This document shows, piece after piece, positions 20,731-29,935 of a DNA stretch of 64,000 bases. Under the pieces are notes generated by a model, which saw only the letters and a list, made by a program, of their open reading frames with translations, did no database searches and was not told where the DNA came from. Origin of the DNA: Vibrio sp. YMD68 (GTDB lineage: Bacteria > Pseudomonadota > Gammaproteobacteria > Enterobacterales > Vibrionaceae); assembly GCF_029958905.1 (NCBI RefSeq), contig NZ_CP124614.1, forward strand, positions 1-64,000, written 5' to 3'. A program made the position numbers and the translations under genes. How positions within the stretch are numbered: the stretch's first letter is position 1; each line of letters begins with the position of its first letter.

Positions 20731-22376
20731 TAGGTGTTCTCCAACATTTCACTGTTTGATGCACCCGGTGGTACGAGTGGCCAAACATTTTCTTCTTCAT
20801 CGATTAGGACATGTAAAAGGTATGCCGTTTTACTTTCGAGCATTTCTTGTAAAGCCGGTTCAACCTCTTCTTTGCGAGTGATGGTTTTTCCAGGGATATC
20901 AAATGCTTTAGCGAGCATGACAAAGTCAGGGTTGTCATCCAAAATTGTTTCACTGTGGCGGCCGTCAAAGAATAAGGATTGCCACTGACGAACCATGCCC
21001 AATCGAGAGTTGTTCAACAACACCATTTTGACCGGAATTTGGCGGCGTTTTAAGGTGCCAAGTTCTTGAATGTTCATCATGAAGGAGCCGTCGCCTGAAA
21101 TCAAAATGGATTGATCATCAGGCCTAGAAACTGCCGCACCCATGGCCGCTGGTAAACCAAAGCCCATTGTCCCTAAACCCGCAGACGTAATGAAATTTTG
21201 TGGTTCACGAGGCTGAATGTGTTGAGCTGCCCACATTTGGTGTTGGCCCACATCGGTAGATACGATAGAGCTGTCTGGCATCATGTCGGATAATTGCTTA
21301 AGCAAAAGCGGGGCAAAGATCAGATCACCTGGGTGATCATATCGCCATGTAAACGCGGTGCGTAGCCCTTCACTGTGGTGAGCCCAAGAGCTGATGTCGT
21401 GAGTGCATTTCAGTTTCGGCAGTATTTCTCGGATGTCACCACGCAATGCCGCATTGGCATGACGAAGTTTGCTGATTTCAGCTGCATCAATATCAATATG
21501 AATGACTTTCGCATGGGGCGCGAAGGTATCGAGTTTGCCGGTCACGCGGTCATCGAAACGTGCACCGACAACGATCAAAAGGTCACTTTCTTGGACGATA
21601 AGGTTGGCGGCTTTTGTGCCGTGCATCCCCAACATGCCAAGATAATGTGGGTCGTGGCGATCAATGGTTCCTAAACCTTTCAATGTGCTGACGGATGGCA
21701 TTGGGTTTTCAGCAAGAAACTGACGAACGGAGTCAGTGGCTCTGCCGAGTTGAACGCCGCCGCCAACGTACAATACGGGGCGGTTCGATTCGCGAAGCAA
21801 TGCATTTGCCAGGCGAAACGCTTCAGGCGTTGGCACAGGGAATGGGATATGTTCGAAATCCGGTAAAATTTCGACAGGGGCTTCGGCCAACTGAACATCT
21901 TTCGCAATATCAACGATGACAGGGCCTGGTCGACCTGCTTTTGCGACTTCAAATGCTTCTGCAAGTGTTGGTGCTAGGTCATGGATATCAGTCACTAGAT
22001 AGCTGTGCTTGGTACAAGAAAGGGACATACCGATGACATCCATTTCTTGAAAAGCATCAGTACCAATGTGGGAGCTGGCAACTTGGCCGGTAATGGCAAC
22101 TAAAGGAATGGAATCCATGAAAGCATCGGCAAGGCCTGTGACGAGGTTAGTCGCACCTGGACCAGAGGTCGCCATGCAGACTGCGACATCTTGTGATGCT
22201 CGCGCCATACCAATGGCCGCCATTGCAGCGCCTTGTTCATGGCGACATAAAATATGTTCTACACCACACTCATAAAGGGCATCGTAGATAGGCATAATGG
22301 CACCGCCGGGGTAACCAAAGATGGTTTTTATGCCTTGTTGTTTTAATGCGGATACGACTAAATCTGCTCCTTTCAT
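20730..22376 (-). CDS. ilvG: Acetolactate synthase II large subunit
   Basis: A thiamine-diphosphate and FAD enzyme that condenses pyruvate with pyruvate or 2-oxobutanoate, the first common step of branched-chain synthesis. At 548 residues it is intact, unlike the frameshifted ilvG of E. coli K-12. Catalytic Glu lies in [18 protein letters not shown] near 47-50. The ThDP site is [17 protein letters not shown]. It is the first structural gene after the ilvL attenuator. Confidence 0.97.
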   Translation of the reverse strand: MKGADLVVSALKQQGIKTIFGYPGGAIMPIYDALYECGVEHILCRHEQGAAMAAIGMARASQDVAVCMATSGPGATNLVTGLADAFMDSIPLVAITGQVASSHIGTDAFQEMDVIGMSLSCTKHSYLVTDIHDLAPTLAEAFEVAKAGRPGPVIVDIAKDVQLAEAPVEILPDFEHIPFPVPTPEAFRLANALLRESNRPVLYVGGGVQLGRATDSVRQFLAENPMPSVSTLKGLGTIDRHDPHYLGMLGMHGTKAANLIVQESDLLIVVGARFDDRVTGKLDTFAPHAKVIHIDIDAAEISKLRHANAALRGDIREILPKLKCTHDISSWAHHSEGLRTAFTWRYDHPGDLIFAPLLLKQLSDMMPDSSIVSTDVGQHQMWAAQHIQPREPQNFITSAGLGTMGFGLPAAMGAAVSRPDDQSILISGDGSFMMNIQELGTLKRRQIPVKMVLLNNSRLGMVRQWQSLFFDGRHSETILDDNPDFVMLAKAFDIPGKTITRKEEVEPALQEMLESKTAYLLHVLIDEEENVWPLVPPGASNSEMLENT

Positions 22377-22522
22377 CGTATCCCTCTCATACTACGACTT
22401 GGCTCGTAGTGACTTCCATTATTTTTGCACGTCATGTGCGCTCCCATTCTTCCTGTCATTTCTCGACTGAACCTTGGTTATGTTCGGTCGGATGTGCTTC
22501 AATTTTTAGTGTACTAATTGTA

Positions 22523-22556
22523 AAAAACCCCCGGACTTTTCAGTGCGGGGGTTTTT
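22523..22556 (-). terminator. ilv attenuator (leader terminator)
   Basis: On the minus strand AAAAACCCCCG pairs with CGGGGGTTTTTT, a G+C-rich stem followed by a T run. It lies 12 nt after the ilvL stop codon and 147 nt before ilvG. This is the classical terminator of ilvGMEDA attenuation. Confidence 0.92.
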
Positions 22557-22568
22557 AAAATCTTGTGG

Positions 22569-22658
22569 TTACTTGCTGCCCACTATCCCCTGCGCGGTGT
22601 CAATAATGACCACGATAATCAGGAGTACCAGAGTGTTAAGGCGAGCTTTGAAGTCCAT
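22569..22658 (-). CDS. ilvL: ilvGMEDA operon leader peptide
   Basis: A 29-codon ORF beginning MDFKARLNT and ending with stop TAA at 22569. Thirteen of its residues are branched-chain (five Ile, four Leu, four Val), with the core VLLIIVVII. Ribosome stalling on this core when charged tRNA-Ile, -Leu or -Val is scarce should prevent the attenuator from forming. Position, composition and the adjacent terminator together make this assignment firm, although the exact sequence differs from the E. coli leader. Confidence 0.93.
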   Translation of the reverse strand: MDFKARLNTLVLLIIVVIIDTAQGIVGSK

Positions 22659-22865
22659 TTTATTTTTTATCTTCGTTTTTGTATTTTATAAATATTGAAC
22701 AAAATATGTTGCGTACCTAGTGGTAACATAGAATTCCGTTAAATGACAAGCAAAAACTCATTCTTTTTTCACATTTCCTCAGCATCTAGGCAGGTTATAT
22801 AACACCCTCATTCAAAAAAGAACCATTCAATTGATCATGTGAATCGGTTTCAGTAGGTAAGATAA

Positions 22866-24389
22866 ATGGGGTTAGCCATCGTTCATAGTCGCGCGAGTGT
22901 AGGTGTTGAAGCACCTGAGGTGACGGTAGAAGTTCATATCAGTAATGGGTTGCCAGGATTTAGCTTGGTTGGGTTGCCTGAAACCACGGTCAAAGAAGCA
23001 AAAGATCGTGTTCGCAGTGCCATTATTAATTCTCGATTTGAGTTCCCAGCAAAGCGGATTACGGTCAATTTGGCACCAGCAGATTTACCTAAAGAAGGCG
23101 GCCGATTTGATCTCCCTATTGCGCTGGGTATCTTGGCGGCGTGTGAGCAGATTCCAATTGATAAGTTAACGCAGCGAGAGTTTATCGGTGAGCTGGCGTT
23201 GTCAGGGGAGCTACGCGCAATTAAAGGGGTTCTTCCTGCTGCTCTTGCTGCCAATAAAGCGAAGCGATGTCTTATTGTTCCGCATTTAAATGGGGATCAA
23301 GCCGCATTAGTCGGGAAAGAAACCCATAAGTCGGCACAAAGCTTATTGGAAGTGTGTGCGGAACTGTGTGGGCAACAGCCACTGCAACTTTTTCAAACCA
23401 AAGCCAAGTTCAGTGAGGCTAAGTTAACTCGTGATCTGCAAGATATTATTGGCCAGCAGCAAGGAAAGCGCGCGTTAGAGATTGCCGCTGCGGGAAACCA
23501 CAATTTGCTTTTTTTGGGGCCACCTGGAACCGGAAAAACCATGCTGGCGTCTCGGCTGTGTGATTTACTGCCTGAAATGTCGGTTAATGAAGCGATGGAA
23601 ACGGCTTCGGTTGCGTCTTTAACTCAACAAGAAATCAATGAGTACAACTGGAAAAAGAGGCCGTTTCGCTCGCCTCATCATTCAAGCTCGATGGCGGCGC
23701 TCGTCGGTGGCGGGTCGATTCCTCGACCCGGAGAGATTTCTTTAGCCCATAACGGGCTGCTCTTTTTGGATGAAATGCCTGAGTTTGAGAGAAAAGTCCT
23801 CGATTCGTTAAGAGAGCCGTTAGAGTCGGGTGAAATTGTGATTTCTCGCGCTCAAGGGAAAACCCGTTTCCCGGCTCGCTTTCAATTGGTCGGAGCCTTA
23901 AACCCAAGCCCGACGGGTTATTACGAGGGAAGTCATACGCGTACCAATCCTCAATTGATTTTGCGCTATTTGAGTCGACTTTCTGGTCCACTGCTTGATC
24001 GGTTTGATATGTCGATAGAAATTCCGGTGCTACCCAAAGGCGTTCTGACAGAAGGTGGAGACAGAGGAGAACCTACTGAGGTGGTAAAACAACGAGTGAA
24101 AATCGCCAGAGAGAGAATGTGTGAGCGAAGTGGCGTGGTTAACGCGCTGCTTGGTAGCCGAGATATCGATCAATATTGCCCGTTGGAAAAAGTCGATGCT
24201 CAGTTTTTAGAAACTGCTTTGCATCGCCTTGGCCTTTCTATTCGTGCTTATCATCGGATCATTAAGGTCGCTCGAACCATTGCCGATCTCGACGGCGCAG
24301 AGAGAATAGAGAAGCCTCACTTAGCAGAGGCGCTTGGGTACCGAGCGATGGATCGATTGTTAAAGCAACTGACCTTACAAGCAGTCTAA
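22866..24389 (+). CDS. comM: Branch-migration helicase ComM (YifB, Mg-chelatase-like AAA+)
   Basis: ComM is a hexameric AAA+ helicase that promotes branch migration when transformed DNA is integrated; it is needed for efficient natural transformation in Vibrio. The 507-residue product has an N-terminal Lon/ChlI-like domain (GLAIVHSRASVGVEAPEVTVEVHISNGLPGF). Walker A GPPGTGKT is at 218-225 and Walker B LLFLDEMPEF near 302. The C-terminal Mg-chelatase domain ends AMDRLLKQL. It is divergent from the ilv operon. With dprA at 38796 it is the second transformation gene here. Confidence 0.95.
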   Translation: MGLAIVHSRASVGVEAPEVTVEVHISNGLPGFSLVGLPETTVKEAKDRVRSAIINSRFEFPAKRITVNLAPADLPKEGGRFDLPIALGILAACEQIPIDKLTQREFIGELALSGELRAIKGVLPAALAANKAKRCLIVPHLNGDQAALVGKETHKSAQSLLEVCAELCGQQPLQLFQTKAKFSEAKLTRDLQDIIGQQQGKRALEIAAAGNHNLLFLGPPGTGKTMLASRLCDLLPEMSVNEAMETASVASLTQQEINEYNWKKRPFRSPHHSSSMAALVGGGSIPRPGEISLAHNGLLFLDEMPEFERKVLDSLREPLESGEIVISRAQGKTRFPARFQLVGALNPSPTGYYEGSHTRTNPQLILRYLSRLSGPLLDRFDMSIEIPVLPKGVLTEGGDRGEPTEVVKQRVKIARERMCERSGVVNALLGSRDIDQYCPLEKVDAQFLETALHRLGLSIRAYHRIIKVARTIADLDGAERIEKPHLAEALGYRAMDRLLKQLTLQAV

Positions 24390-24461
24390 GACGATGGTTA
24401 ACGTAGAAGGCGGTATGACGTAATAGGCTATCTCATTTTAAAGATATGTCGCGATCATTAA

Positions 24462-24489
24462 GCCGCCATAACTTGATGTTTATGGCGGT
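24462..24489. terminator. Likely terminator between comM and the DUF2860-type gene
   Basis: GCCGCCATAA and TTATGGCGGT form a stem around CTTGATGT. The T tracts are short on either side, so efficiency is uncertain. It lies between two convergent genes. Confidence 0.55.
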
Positions 24490-24509
24490 TCTAATTGATG
24501 AGGTAGGGA

Positions 24510-25466
24510 TTAGAATTTGTAGTTAACACCCAGCGTTACGATGCTTTGAGATTCATCATAAAAGTTAATATTTGCATCGGTTTGGCTATACCCAACGAAA
24601 GAAATGAAAGACCAATTTTGCCAGCCCATCAAGTTTTGGTATTCATAGGCGACAAAAAACTTCAATGCATCATCGTTACGTATTTGATTTCCAAATAAGT
24701 GATTACCCGCTTGATAGTCATGCTGAGAATAGGCTGCGGTTAAAGCGATGTTATGCTCACCTATCGATTGAAACAGACTCAGTTCACCTCGGTAACCCTT
24801 GAAAGAATTGGCTTCTCCTTGTGCATCACTTTCAATATACGATATGGCAGGTAACAACATGGTCGTGCGGCTTAGAGGAATTCTTACTTGCCCTTTGATG
24901 AGAAAGGTTTTGGCGTCACGGGCTAATGCGGTATTGACCAGGGCATCCTGCTCAACCTCTTTGTCAGCGTAGGCCATATCGAGAGAGAATAAGCTCCCGC
25001 CAATATTCGACAGCTTTAATCGGTAAGCGTTGCCATCGACATCGGTTTCTTGGCGTGCCGTTGTGGTCTCGTAAGGATTCTGCCATTCACTGCCTGACAT
25101 GACCGTTGGAAGGTAGGCGATGTCTACGGTCATTCTCGAAGGGAATTGATATTTATACCCCAATTGTAAGGCAAGTGTCCCTATCGCGATATCATCACGA
25201 GTCGTACCAAAATAGACCTGTTGATTTGATCGGCCGAATGTATAGGCAAGATTACCTAGAGGGGCGACAATTACCGTGTCATCGGTTTCTGCGGTTTGAT
25301 CTAAACCGGTTAGAACGGAATTAGCGTTGGTATTGAGATGCGATTGAGTGGAGATATACCCGGTATTCAGAGAGATCTCTCCGCTAAACCCATTGCTAGA
25401 GCCCAGTTGGGCGTAAGTAGGGGCAGCTGTCAGTAAAGTCAAAAGTAAGACATAGTTGGCTTTCAT
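24510..25466 (-). CDS. Outer-membrane beta-barrel-like protein, probably DUF2860
   Basis: A 318-residue exported protein of unknown function. A Sec signal peptide (MKANYVLLLTLLTAAPTYA) is followed by alternating amphipathic strands. It ends in a terminal aromatic (SIVTLGVNYKF), as in outer-membrane barrels recognised by Bam. It resembles the Vibrio DUF2860 family, from memory. The start at 25466 has the SD GGAGA; an in-frame start five codons upstream is possible. It is monocistronic. Confidence 0.72.
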   Translation of the reverse strand: MKANYVLLLTLLTAAPTYAQLGSSNGFSGEISLNTGYISTQSHLNTNANSVLTGLDQTAETDDTVIVAPLGNLAYTFGRSNQQVYFGTTRDDIAIGTLALQLGYKYQFPSRMTVDIAYLPTVMSGSEWQNPYETTTARQETDVDGNAYRLKLSNIGGSLFSLDMAYADKEVEQDALVNTALARDAKTFLIKGQVRIPLSRTTMLLPAISYIESDAQGEANSFKGYRGELSLFQSIGEHNIALTAAYSQHDYQAGNHLFGNQIRNDDALKFFVAYEYQNLMGWQNWSFISFVGYSQTDANINFYDESQSIVTLGVNYKF

Positions 25467-25543
25467 TAGGTTCTCCATCACCTGAACAAGGGTTTCTACT
25501 ATACGTTATGATTTATGCACTTATTGAATTTTTTAATAAAAAA

Positions 25544-25568
25544 AAAGAGAACACACGGTGTTCTCTTT
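25544..25568 (-). terminator. Terminator of dsbA
   Basis: An AAAGAGAACAC/GTGTTCTCTTT stem is followed on the minus strand by a run of T. It lies 30 nt after the dsbA stop. Confidence 0.88.
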
Positions 25569-25597
25569 CATTGAATGATGATTCTGTGGCGGTAAAA

Positions 25598-26197
25598 CTA
25601 CTTGGTCAGCAAATAATTCACTAGCGCAAAATATTCCGTCGTCGTTTTGATTGACTGAGCTTGAACAAGGTAGCGGTTATTGACCACGAGAGCAGGGACA
25701 CCCGTTAGACCACTATCTTGAAACTGTTTATCAAAACGGCGAACCATGGAATCGACAGCAAAACCATTATATGCAGCGTCGTATTTCTTACCATCAACGC
25801 CTTCATCTAAGAATATTTGGCGCAACTCTTCTTCATTTTTGGGTGGCTTGCCCATGTTATGGATACGGTTAAAAAGGACTGGGACCATTTTGTCTTCGAC
25901 TTTTAGAGCGATCATCGTGGCATACGCTTTACTGACCGGTTTACCCATTGATCCGCCCATGAATGAAACATGGCTTTTCAGTAGCTTAGCGCCCTCTGGT
26001 AGCTGTTGTTTCATTTGCTCAATAACAGGTTCCAGTGAATGACAGTGAGGGCAGTAGAAAGAGAAAAACTCCGTGACTATCGGCTTTTTTGAAGGCTCAA
26101 GATCGAGTACTTTATAGTGTGTTCCTTCTTCAAACTGTGCCGCGTGAGCTGTAATACTCAGCATGAGGGTTGCGAAAATTGCAAACAGCTTCTTCAT
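25598..26197 (-). CDS. dsbA: Periplasmic thiol:disulfide oxidoreductase DsbA
   Basis: DsbA introduces disulfide bonds into exported proteins and is reoxidised by DsbB. The 199-residue precursor has a signal peptide ([19 protein letters not shown]). The thioredoxin fold carries the active site CPHC at 49-52, the inserted helical domain and the cis-Pro segment GVPALVV. The start at 26197 has the SD GGAGA. It lies 36 nt downstream of srkA and forms an operon with it, as in E. coli. Confidence 0.96.
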   Translation of the reverse strand: MKKLFAIFATLMLSITAHAAQFEEGTHYKVLDLEPSKKPIVTEFFSFYCPHCHSLEPVIEQMKQQLPEGAKLLKSHVSFMGGSMGKPVSKAYATMIALKVEDKMVPVLFNRIHNMGKPPKNEEELRQIFLDEGVDGKKYDAAYNGFAVDSMVRRFDKQFQDSGLTGVPALVVNNRYLVQAQSIKTTTEYFALVNYLLTK

Positions 26198-26233
26198 TGT
26201 TATCTCCATATTCTAATTATAAGGCAAATGCCA

Positions 26234-27220
26234 TTACCATTGTGGTGTGAGTGACAATGACGGTTCACTCAGCGCCGCAATTTGTTCTTTAAAGCCTAAG
26301 ACTTGGCTTTCCCAGTATTTAGGGTCATTAAACCAAGGAAAAGCGATGGGAAAAGCCGGATCTTGCCACCTTTTTGCCAACCAAGCCATATAGTAGACCA
26401 TTCGTAGACCACGCAAAGGCTCAATAAGTTTCAGCTGTGAGTGATCAAAATCACAAAACTCTTGATAAGCTTCTAAAACGATGTCCAGTTGAGCCAATTT
26501 TTCTGTTCTATCTCCGCTGAGAAGCATCCATAAATCTTGAACCGCAGGGCCATTTCGAGCGTCATCGAGGTCGACAAACATTGGGCCATCTCGCCATAGA
26601 ATATTGCCAGGATGGCAGTCACCATGCAGCCGAATAACATCGACGTTAGGCAGCCATTGTGCCTCTAATCGCGAAATCAACAGGTCAAGATCGCTGAAAA
26701 AAGCGTTCTCAAGGTGCATTGGAATAAAGGTTGAATTTTCCAACAATTTCCTCGGTTGATACAAATACTCATCTAGGCTGATCGTCGGTCGATGAGCAAA
26801 TGTACGCTGCTGTCCGACTTGGTGAATGCGACCAAGAAAGCGACCTACGCCTTCCAGTTGATCCAAGTTATCCACTTCAAATTGTCTTCCGCCTACACTC
26901 ACAAACAATGCAAATTGGTAGCCTTGGTATTGATGCAGAGTATGACCGTTAATTCGACATGGCGGTGCGACCGGTACTTCGGCCTCGTGAAGTTCGAGGG
27001 TAAAGTCGTGCTCTTCTTGGATTTGCAGTTCGCTCCACCGCTCAGGGCGATAGAATTTCACAACATAGCGTTGGCGTTCTTCATCAGTGAACTGGTACAC
27101 ACGGTTTTCGTAGCTATTAAGAGGCAAGAAACCAGACTCGGCACGAATCCCGATACTCTCTAATGCGTACCACATGAAATCGGGTGTCAGGGCATTAAAA
27201 TTAAAGGCTTTTTCGGTCAT
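26234..27220 (-). CDS. srkA: Stress response kinase A (YihE/SrkA)
   Basis: A choline-kinase-like Ser/Thr kinase linked in E. coli to Cpx stress and survival. The 328-residue product has YVVKFYRPERW (ATP lysine), catalytic loop LHGDCHPGNILW and metal site MFVDLDDARNGPAVQDLW. It is upstream of dsbA in the same direction, the E. coli yihE-dsbA order. Its start overlaps the tail of the terminator that ends ccoG. Confidence 0.94.
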   Translation of the reverse strand: MTEKAFNFNALTPDFMWYALESIGIRAESGFLPLNSYENRVYQFTDEERQRYVVKFYRPERWSELQIQEEHDFTLELHEAEVPVAPPCRINGHTLHQYQGYQFALFVSVGGRQFEVDNLDQLEGVGRFLGRIHQVGQQRTFAHRPTISLDEYLYQPRKLLENSTFIPMHLENAFFSDLDLLISRLEAQWLPNVDVIRLHGDCHPGNILWRDGPMFVDLDDARNGPAVQDLWMLLSGDRTEKLAQLDIVLEAYQEFCDFDHSQLKLIEPLRGLRMVYYMAWLAKRWQDPAFPIAFPWFNDPKYWESQVLGFKEQIAALSEPSLSLTPQW

Positions 27221-27225
27221 AAAAT

Positions 27226-27252
27226 AAAAAGGCTCATTAACTGAGCCTTTTC
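27226..27252 (-). terminator. Terminator of ccoG, abutting the srkA start
   Basis: AAAAGGCTCA and TGAGCCTTTT form a short-loop stem. On the minus strand TTTTTATTTTATG follows, so the U tract runs into the srkA start codon. Transcription of srkA-dsbA must therefore start within this hairpin or arise by readthrough. Confidence 0.8.
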
Positions 27253-27277
27253 CTTAGTGTAAGAGTGAGAGTATCGA

Positions 27278-28696
27278 TTAAAGATTCTTGATAAATCGAC
27301 TTTCTACTTCGGTACTGAAGTCATCATTGTCGGACAGTATAAACTGAATTGTCGTGACCGATGAGGTTAAGTTGTCAGGGTTGACTCCTAAGCTCATTGG
27401 CAGGTTGAGTACTTCCCCTGGTTTCACCTGAATCGTTTGGCGACCATACCAAGTCGCATCGGTTAAGCCGGTGACTTCGAGTTGGTAACGCTGCGTCTGT
27501 TGTGTTTTGTTGATTATCTTTAAGGTGTAGGTATTTTCAATTTCACCGACGTTGTTTTCCCGGAACAGCTCACTTCTATCGCGGATAACACTGAGCCCAG
27601 CTGGATCGACTCTGGCGATTTGCACAAAGAATAACCCAATCATCACAAGAAGCACCAAGCCGTAGCCAATCAGTTTTGGCCGCATGATATCGGTCTTATT
27701 GCCCGCCAATTGATGCTCGGTGGTATAGCTAATGAGACCTTTTTTGTATTTCATGCGCTCCATGGTTTGATCGCAAGCATCAATACACGCGCCGCAGTTA
27801 ATACATTCGTATTGCAGACCGTCACGGATATCAATACCCGTAGGGCAAACCTGAACACAAAGGTCACAATCGATACAGTCACCTAATCCCAATTCTTTTG
27901 GATCGGCTTTACGTGCTCGTGGGCCGCGCTCTTCACCTCGCTTGCTATCGTAGCCGACAATGAAGGTATCTTTGTCGAACATTGCTGATTGAAAACGAGC
28001 ATAAGGACACATGTGAATACACACAATTGAGCGCATCCAACCGGCATTCGCATAAGTACATGCGGCGAAGAAAATGACCCAAAATACAGGCCAAAAAGTG
28101 CCACTAAAGGTGAAGAAATCGACAACCAACTCTTTGACCGGAATAAAGTAGCCGACAAAGGTTAAACCTGTGGCTAATGCTATGGCTATCCAGGCGCAAT
28201 GTTTCAATACTTTTCGAAACAGTATTTTTCCAGTGAGTTTTCCTGAATCTTGCTTACGCCGCTTGTTGGCACTGCCTTCGAGTTTTTCTTCAAACCAGAT
28301 GTACATAAAAGTCCAAACGGTTTGTGGGCAAAGATAACCACACCAGACTCGACCTAAAAAAGTGGTGATAAAAAACAGCCCAAATGCTGCAATCATAAAG
28401 AGCAACGCGAGGAGCGTGAGATCTTGTGGGTAGAGTGTGGTTCCGAAGAAGTTAAACTGCTGGCTGGCAATATCGAGCAGGATCGCCTGACGTTCTCCAT
28501 AAGGTATCCACGGAATTAGCGTGAATAGAGCGAGTAAAAACCAGCCCCCATAGCGGCGTAGTTGCTGAAATACCCCTTTGCTTTCTCGAACATAGATGCG
28601 ATTGCTTGGGTTGAAGCGATCTTGTTTCCCTTTATGGGTCTTGGGGTTATATGTTTTGGGAGTGATATCCTTAACATCGATCTTGTCCTGACTCAT
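27278..28696 (-). CDS. ccoG: Cytochrome c oxidase accessory protein CcoG (RdxA/FixG)
   Basis: A membrane iron-sulfur protein of the CcoGHIS group that supports Cu delivery to cbb3 oxidase. The 472-residue product has about five membrane segments and a NapH-like core (GRVWCGYLCPQTVWTF). The two 4Fe-4S motifs are CIDCDLCVQVCPTGID and CINCGACIDAC. A C-terminal Ig-like domain is exported. The start at 28696 (MSQDKIDV) has the SD AAGGA at 7 nt; an in-frame start 11 codons upstream is less likely. No ccoNOP genes are in this window. Confidence 0.93.
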   Translation of the reverse strand: MSQDKIDVKDITPKTYNPKTHKGKQDRFNPSNRIYVRESKGVFQQLRRYGGWFLLALFTLIPWIPYGERQAILLDIASQQFNFFGTTLYPQDLTLLALLFMIAAFGLFFITTFLGRVWCGYLCPQTVWTFMYIWFEEKLEGSANKRRKQDSGKLTGKILFRKVLKHCAWIAIALATGLTFVGYFIPVKELVVDFFTFSGTFWPVFWVIFFAACTYANAGWMRSIVCIHMCPYARFQSAMFDKDTFIVGYDSKRGEERGPRARKADPKELGLGDCIDCDLCVQVCPTGIDIRDGLQYECINCGACIDACDQTMERMKYKKGLISYTTEHQLAGNKTDIMRPKLIGYGLVLLVMIGLFFVQIARVDPAGLSVIRDRSELFRENNVGEIENTYTLKIINKTQQTQRYQLEVTGLTDATWYGRQTIQVKPGEVLNLPMSLGVNPDNLTSSVTTIQFILSDNDDFSTEVESRFIKNL

Positions 28697-29042
28697 GAAG
28701 TCATCCTTTTCTTTGGGGCTGCTAGGCATGAGTTCTATTGCTCATGCTCTATCGACATTGCATTTTGTTTGGTCAATACTTTTGGTTAGTTAATACTTGT
28801 GTTTGTAAATAAACGTTGTTCGCAAATTAACGCTTTTTGCAAATTCATCTTGTTTGCTGAGACGTATTTTAAATCCCTGAGCGCTAAGTGGCGGGTTATT
28901 ATACAGTGGATTGTGGATTCAATTGTTTAACATTAACCACACTTCATAACAAAATGTGCCTGTTTTGTGGTGGGTTAGCCTTAAAGGGAATAAAAAAGCG
29001 ACCGGATGGTCGGTCGCTAAGATCACAAGAAAGGAAAATACG
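28697..29042. other. Upstream region of ccoG and downstream region of yihD
   Basis: No gene is seen. On the minus strand this holds the ccoG promoter and the yihD terminator. I looked for an FNR box (TTGAT-N4-ATCAA) because ccoG-type genes are often oxygen-regulated, and did not find a convincing one. Confidence 0.4.
28992..29019 (-). terminator. Terminator of yihD
   Basis: An AGCGACC...GGTCGCT stem is followed on the minus strand by TTTTTTATTCC. It lies about 25 nt after the yihD stop. Confidence 0.85.
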
Positions 29043-29309
29043 TTATTTGATGATGCCTCGGGCGCGCAGAATCGCCTCTTTAAAATCATTTTCTTGGTCT
29101 TTCTTTAATCCTGGGATCATGTCTGACTTATCGCTATTACGCATTTTTAGATGGTAAATAAGCACGTCGTCAGTGAGATCGTCGAGTTTACCTTCATAGC
29201 CAGCTTCTTCCGCTAATTTTACAATAAATTGTAATAAGTTCAGCTGTTGATCTTTTTGCCATTCAGGCTCGAGAAGTTCGACTAATTCTTCAATTCTATG
29301 GCACTTCAC
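29043..29309 (-). CDS. yihD: YihD family protein (DUF1040)
   Basis: An 88-residue cytosolic protein of unknown function, collinear with E. coli Yih[50 protein letters not shown] and the RARGIIK end. In E. coli it is also near srkA-dsbA, so the neighbourhood is conserved. It is flanked by terminators on both sides and so probably monocistronic. Confidence 0.92.
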   Translation of the reverse strand: MKCHRIEELVELLEPEWQKDQQLNLLQFIVKLAEEAGYEGKLDDLTDDVLIYHLKMRNSDKSDMIPGLKKDQENDFKEAILRARGIIK

Positions 29310-29393
29310 TATTTCATCTCACGGTTATCATTTTATGGGATGTAATGTATCAAATATCACGTTTAAATCTAGGGTTGGTCGATTTTAGGTACA

Positions 29394-29420
29394 AAAAAGC
29401 GCAGTGAGTACTGCGCTTTT
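29394..29420 (-). terminator. Strong terminator after the 55-codon ORF
   Basis: AAAAAAGCGCAGT-gagt-ACTGCGCTTTTT is a near-perfect stem with A and T tracts on both sides. On the minus strand it closes the candidate small transcript from 29590 upward, separating it from yihD. Confidence 0.9.
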
Positions 29421-29422
29421 TA

Positions 29423-29590
29423 TTAAGCCGCTTTTGTTTCTTTAGTAGGGTCGGACATCGTTCTTGCTGTCTTCTCTGCCAAAGTCATCACGGGTGTTGC
29501 CTGTCTTGCTGTCGGAGCAGTAGCAAAGCCACTACGACGACGAGACGCACTGCGATTTGAGTGCGCAAACCTGACGGGTGTTGGGCGCAT
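29423..29590 (-). CDS. Candidate small basic protein, 55 aa, unknown
   Basis: An open frame of 55 codons from ATG 29590 to TAA 29423. The product starts MRPTPVRFAHSNRSASRRR and ends SDPTKETKAA. It is rich in Arg, Thr, Ser and Ala, has no membrane segment, and is basic at the N-terminus with a more mixed tail. The stop is only 3 nt before a strong terminator. Upstream, AGG lies 8 nt before the ATG, a weak RBS. A structured stretch at 29633-29710 may be its leader. I do not recognise the protein. It could be a small protein gene or a chance frame within an sRNA. Confidence 0.55.
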   Translation of the reverse strand: MRPTPVRFAHSNRSASRRRSGFATAPTARQATPVMTLAEKTARTMSDPTKETKAA

Positions 29591-29935
29591 TGATTAACCT
29601 AACTGCCAGGCATATCCATTGCCAATTTAATGGCCTAAGTCGTTATGAGTTGAGCTTCAATTGCTTGAAGGGTGGCTCTTCTGGCTCTCGCCAATCCAAA
29701 TAACGACTCAGGAGTTGTGATATGCAAGCACATCAAAAAGTAGATTAGCACCAACTTGTGGATTGGTCGATATATAAACAGTTTTTGTGTGGGTTTATTA
29801 TGATAAAAATGCGATTGAAATAGCGGCTAACAATTTGACGGGGCTTTTCAGGGGTGAAGTGGGAAAAACGCCAGAGGGGCGATTGAGTTAAGACTCGATT
29901 CGTGGTTACTATGGAGACTCATCAAGGAGGTGTGT
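29591..29935. other. Intergenic region with an inverted-repeat structure
   Basis: No confident gene. AGTCGTTAT (29634-29642) and ATAACGACT (29698-29706) are perfect inverted repeats, flanked by CCT/AGG. They enclose a TTCAA-TTGC-TTGAA hairpin and GAGC/GCTC pairs, so the whole can fold as a branched RNA of about 80 nt on either strand. The remainder up to 29935 holds the upstream region and leader of the Spo0M-like gene. Confidence 0.5.

Noticed and set aside
26862..26876. A DnaA-box-like TTATCCACT inside srkA
   Set aside because: A single near-match within a coding sequence; no cluster of boxes or AT-rich melting region, so no origin.
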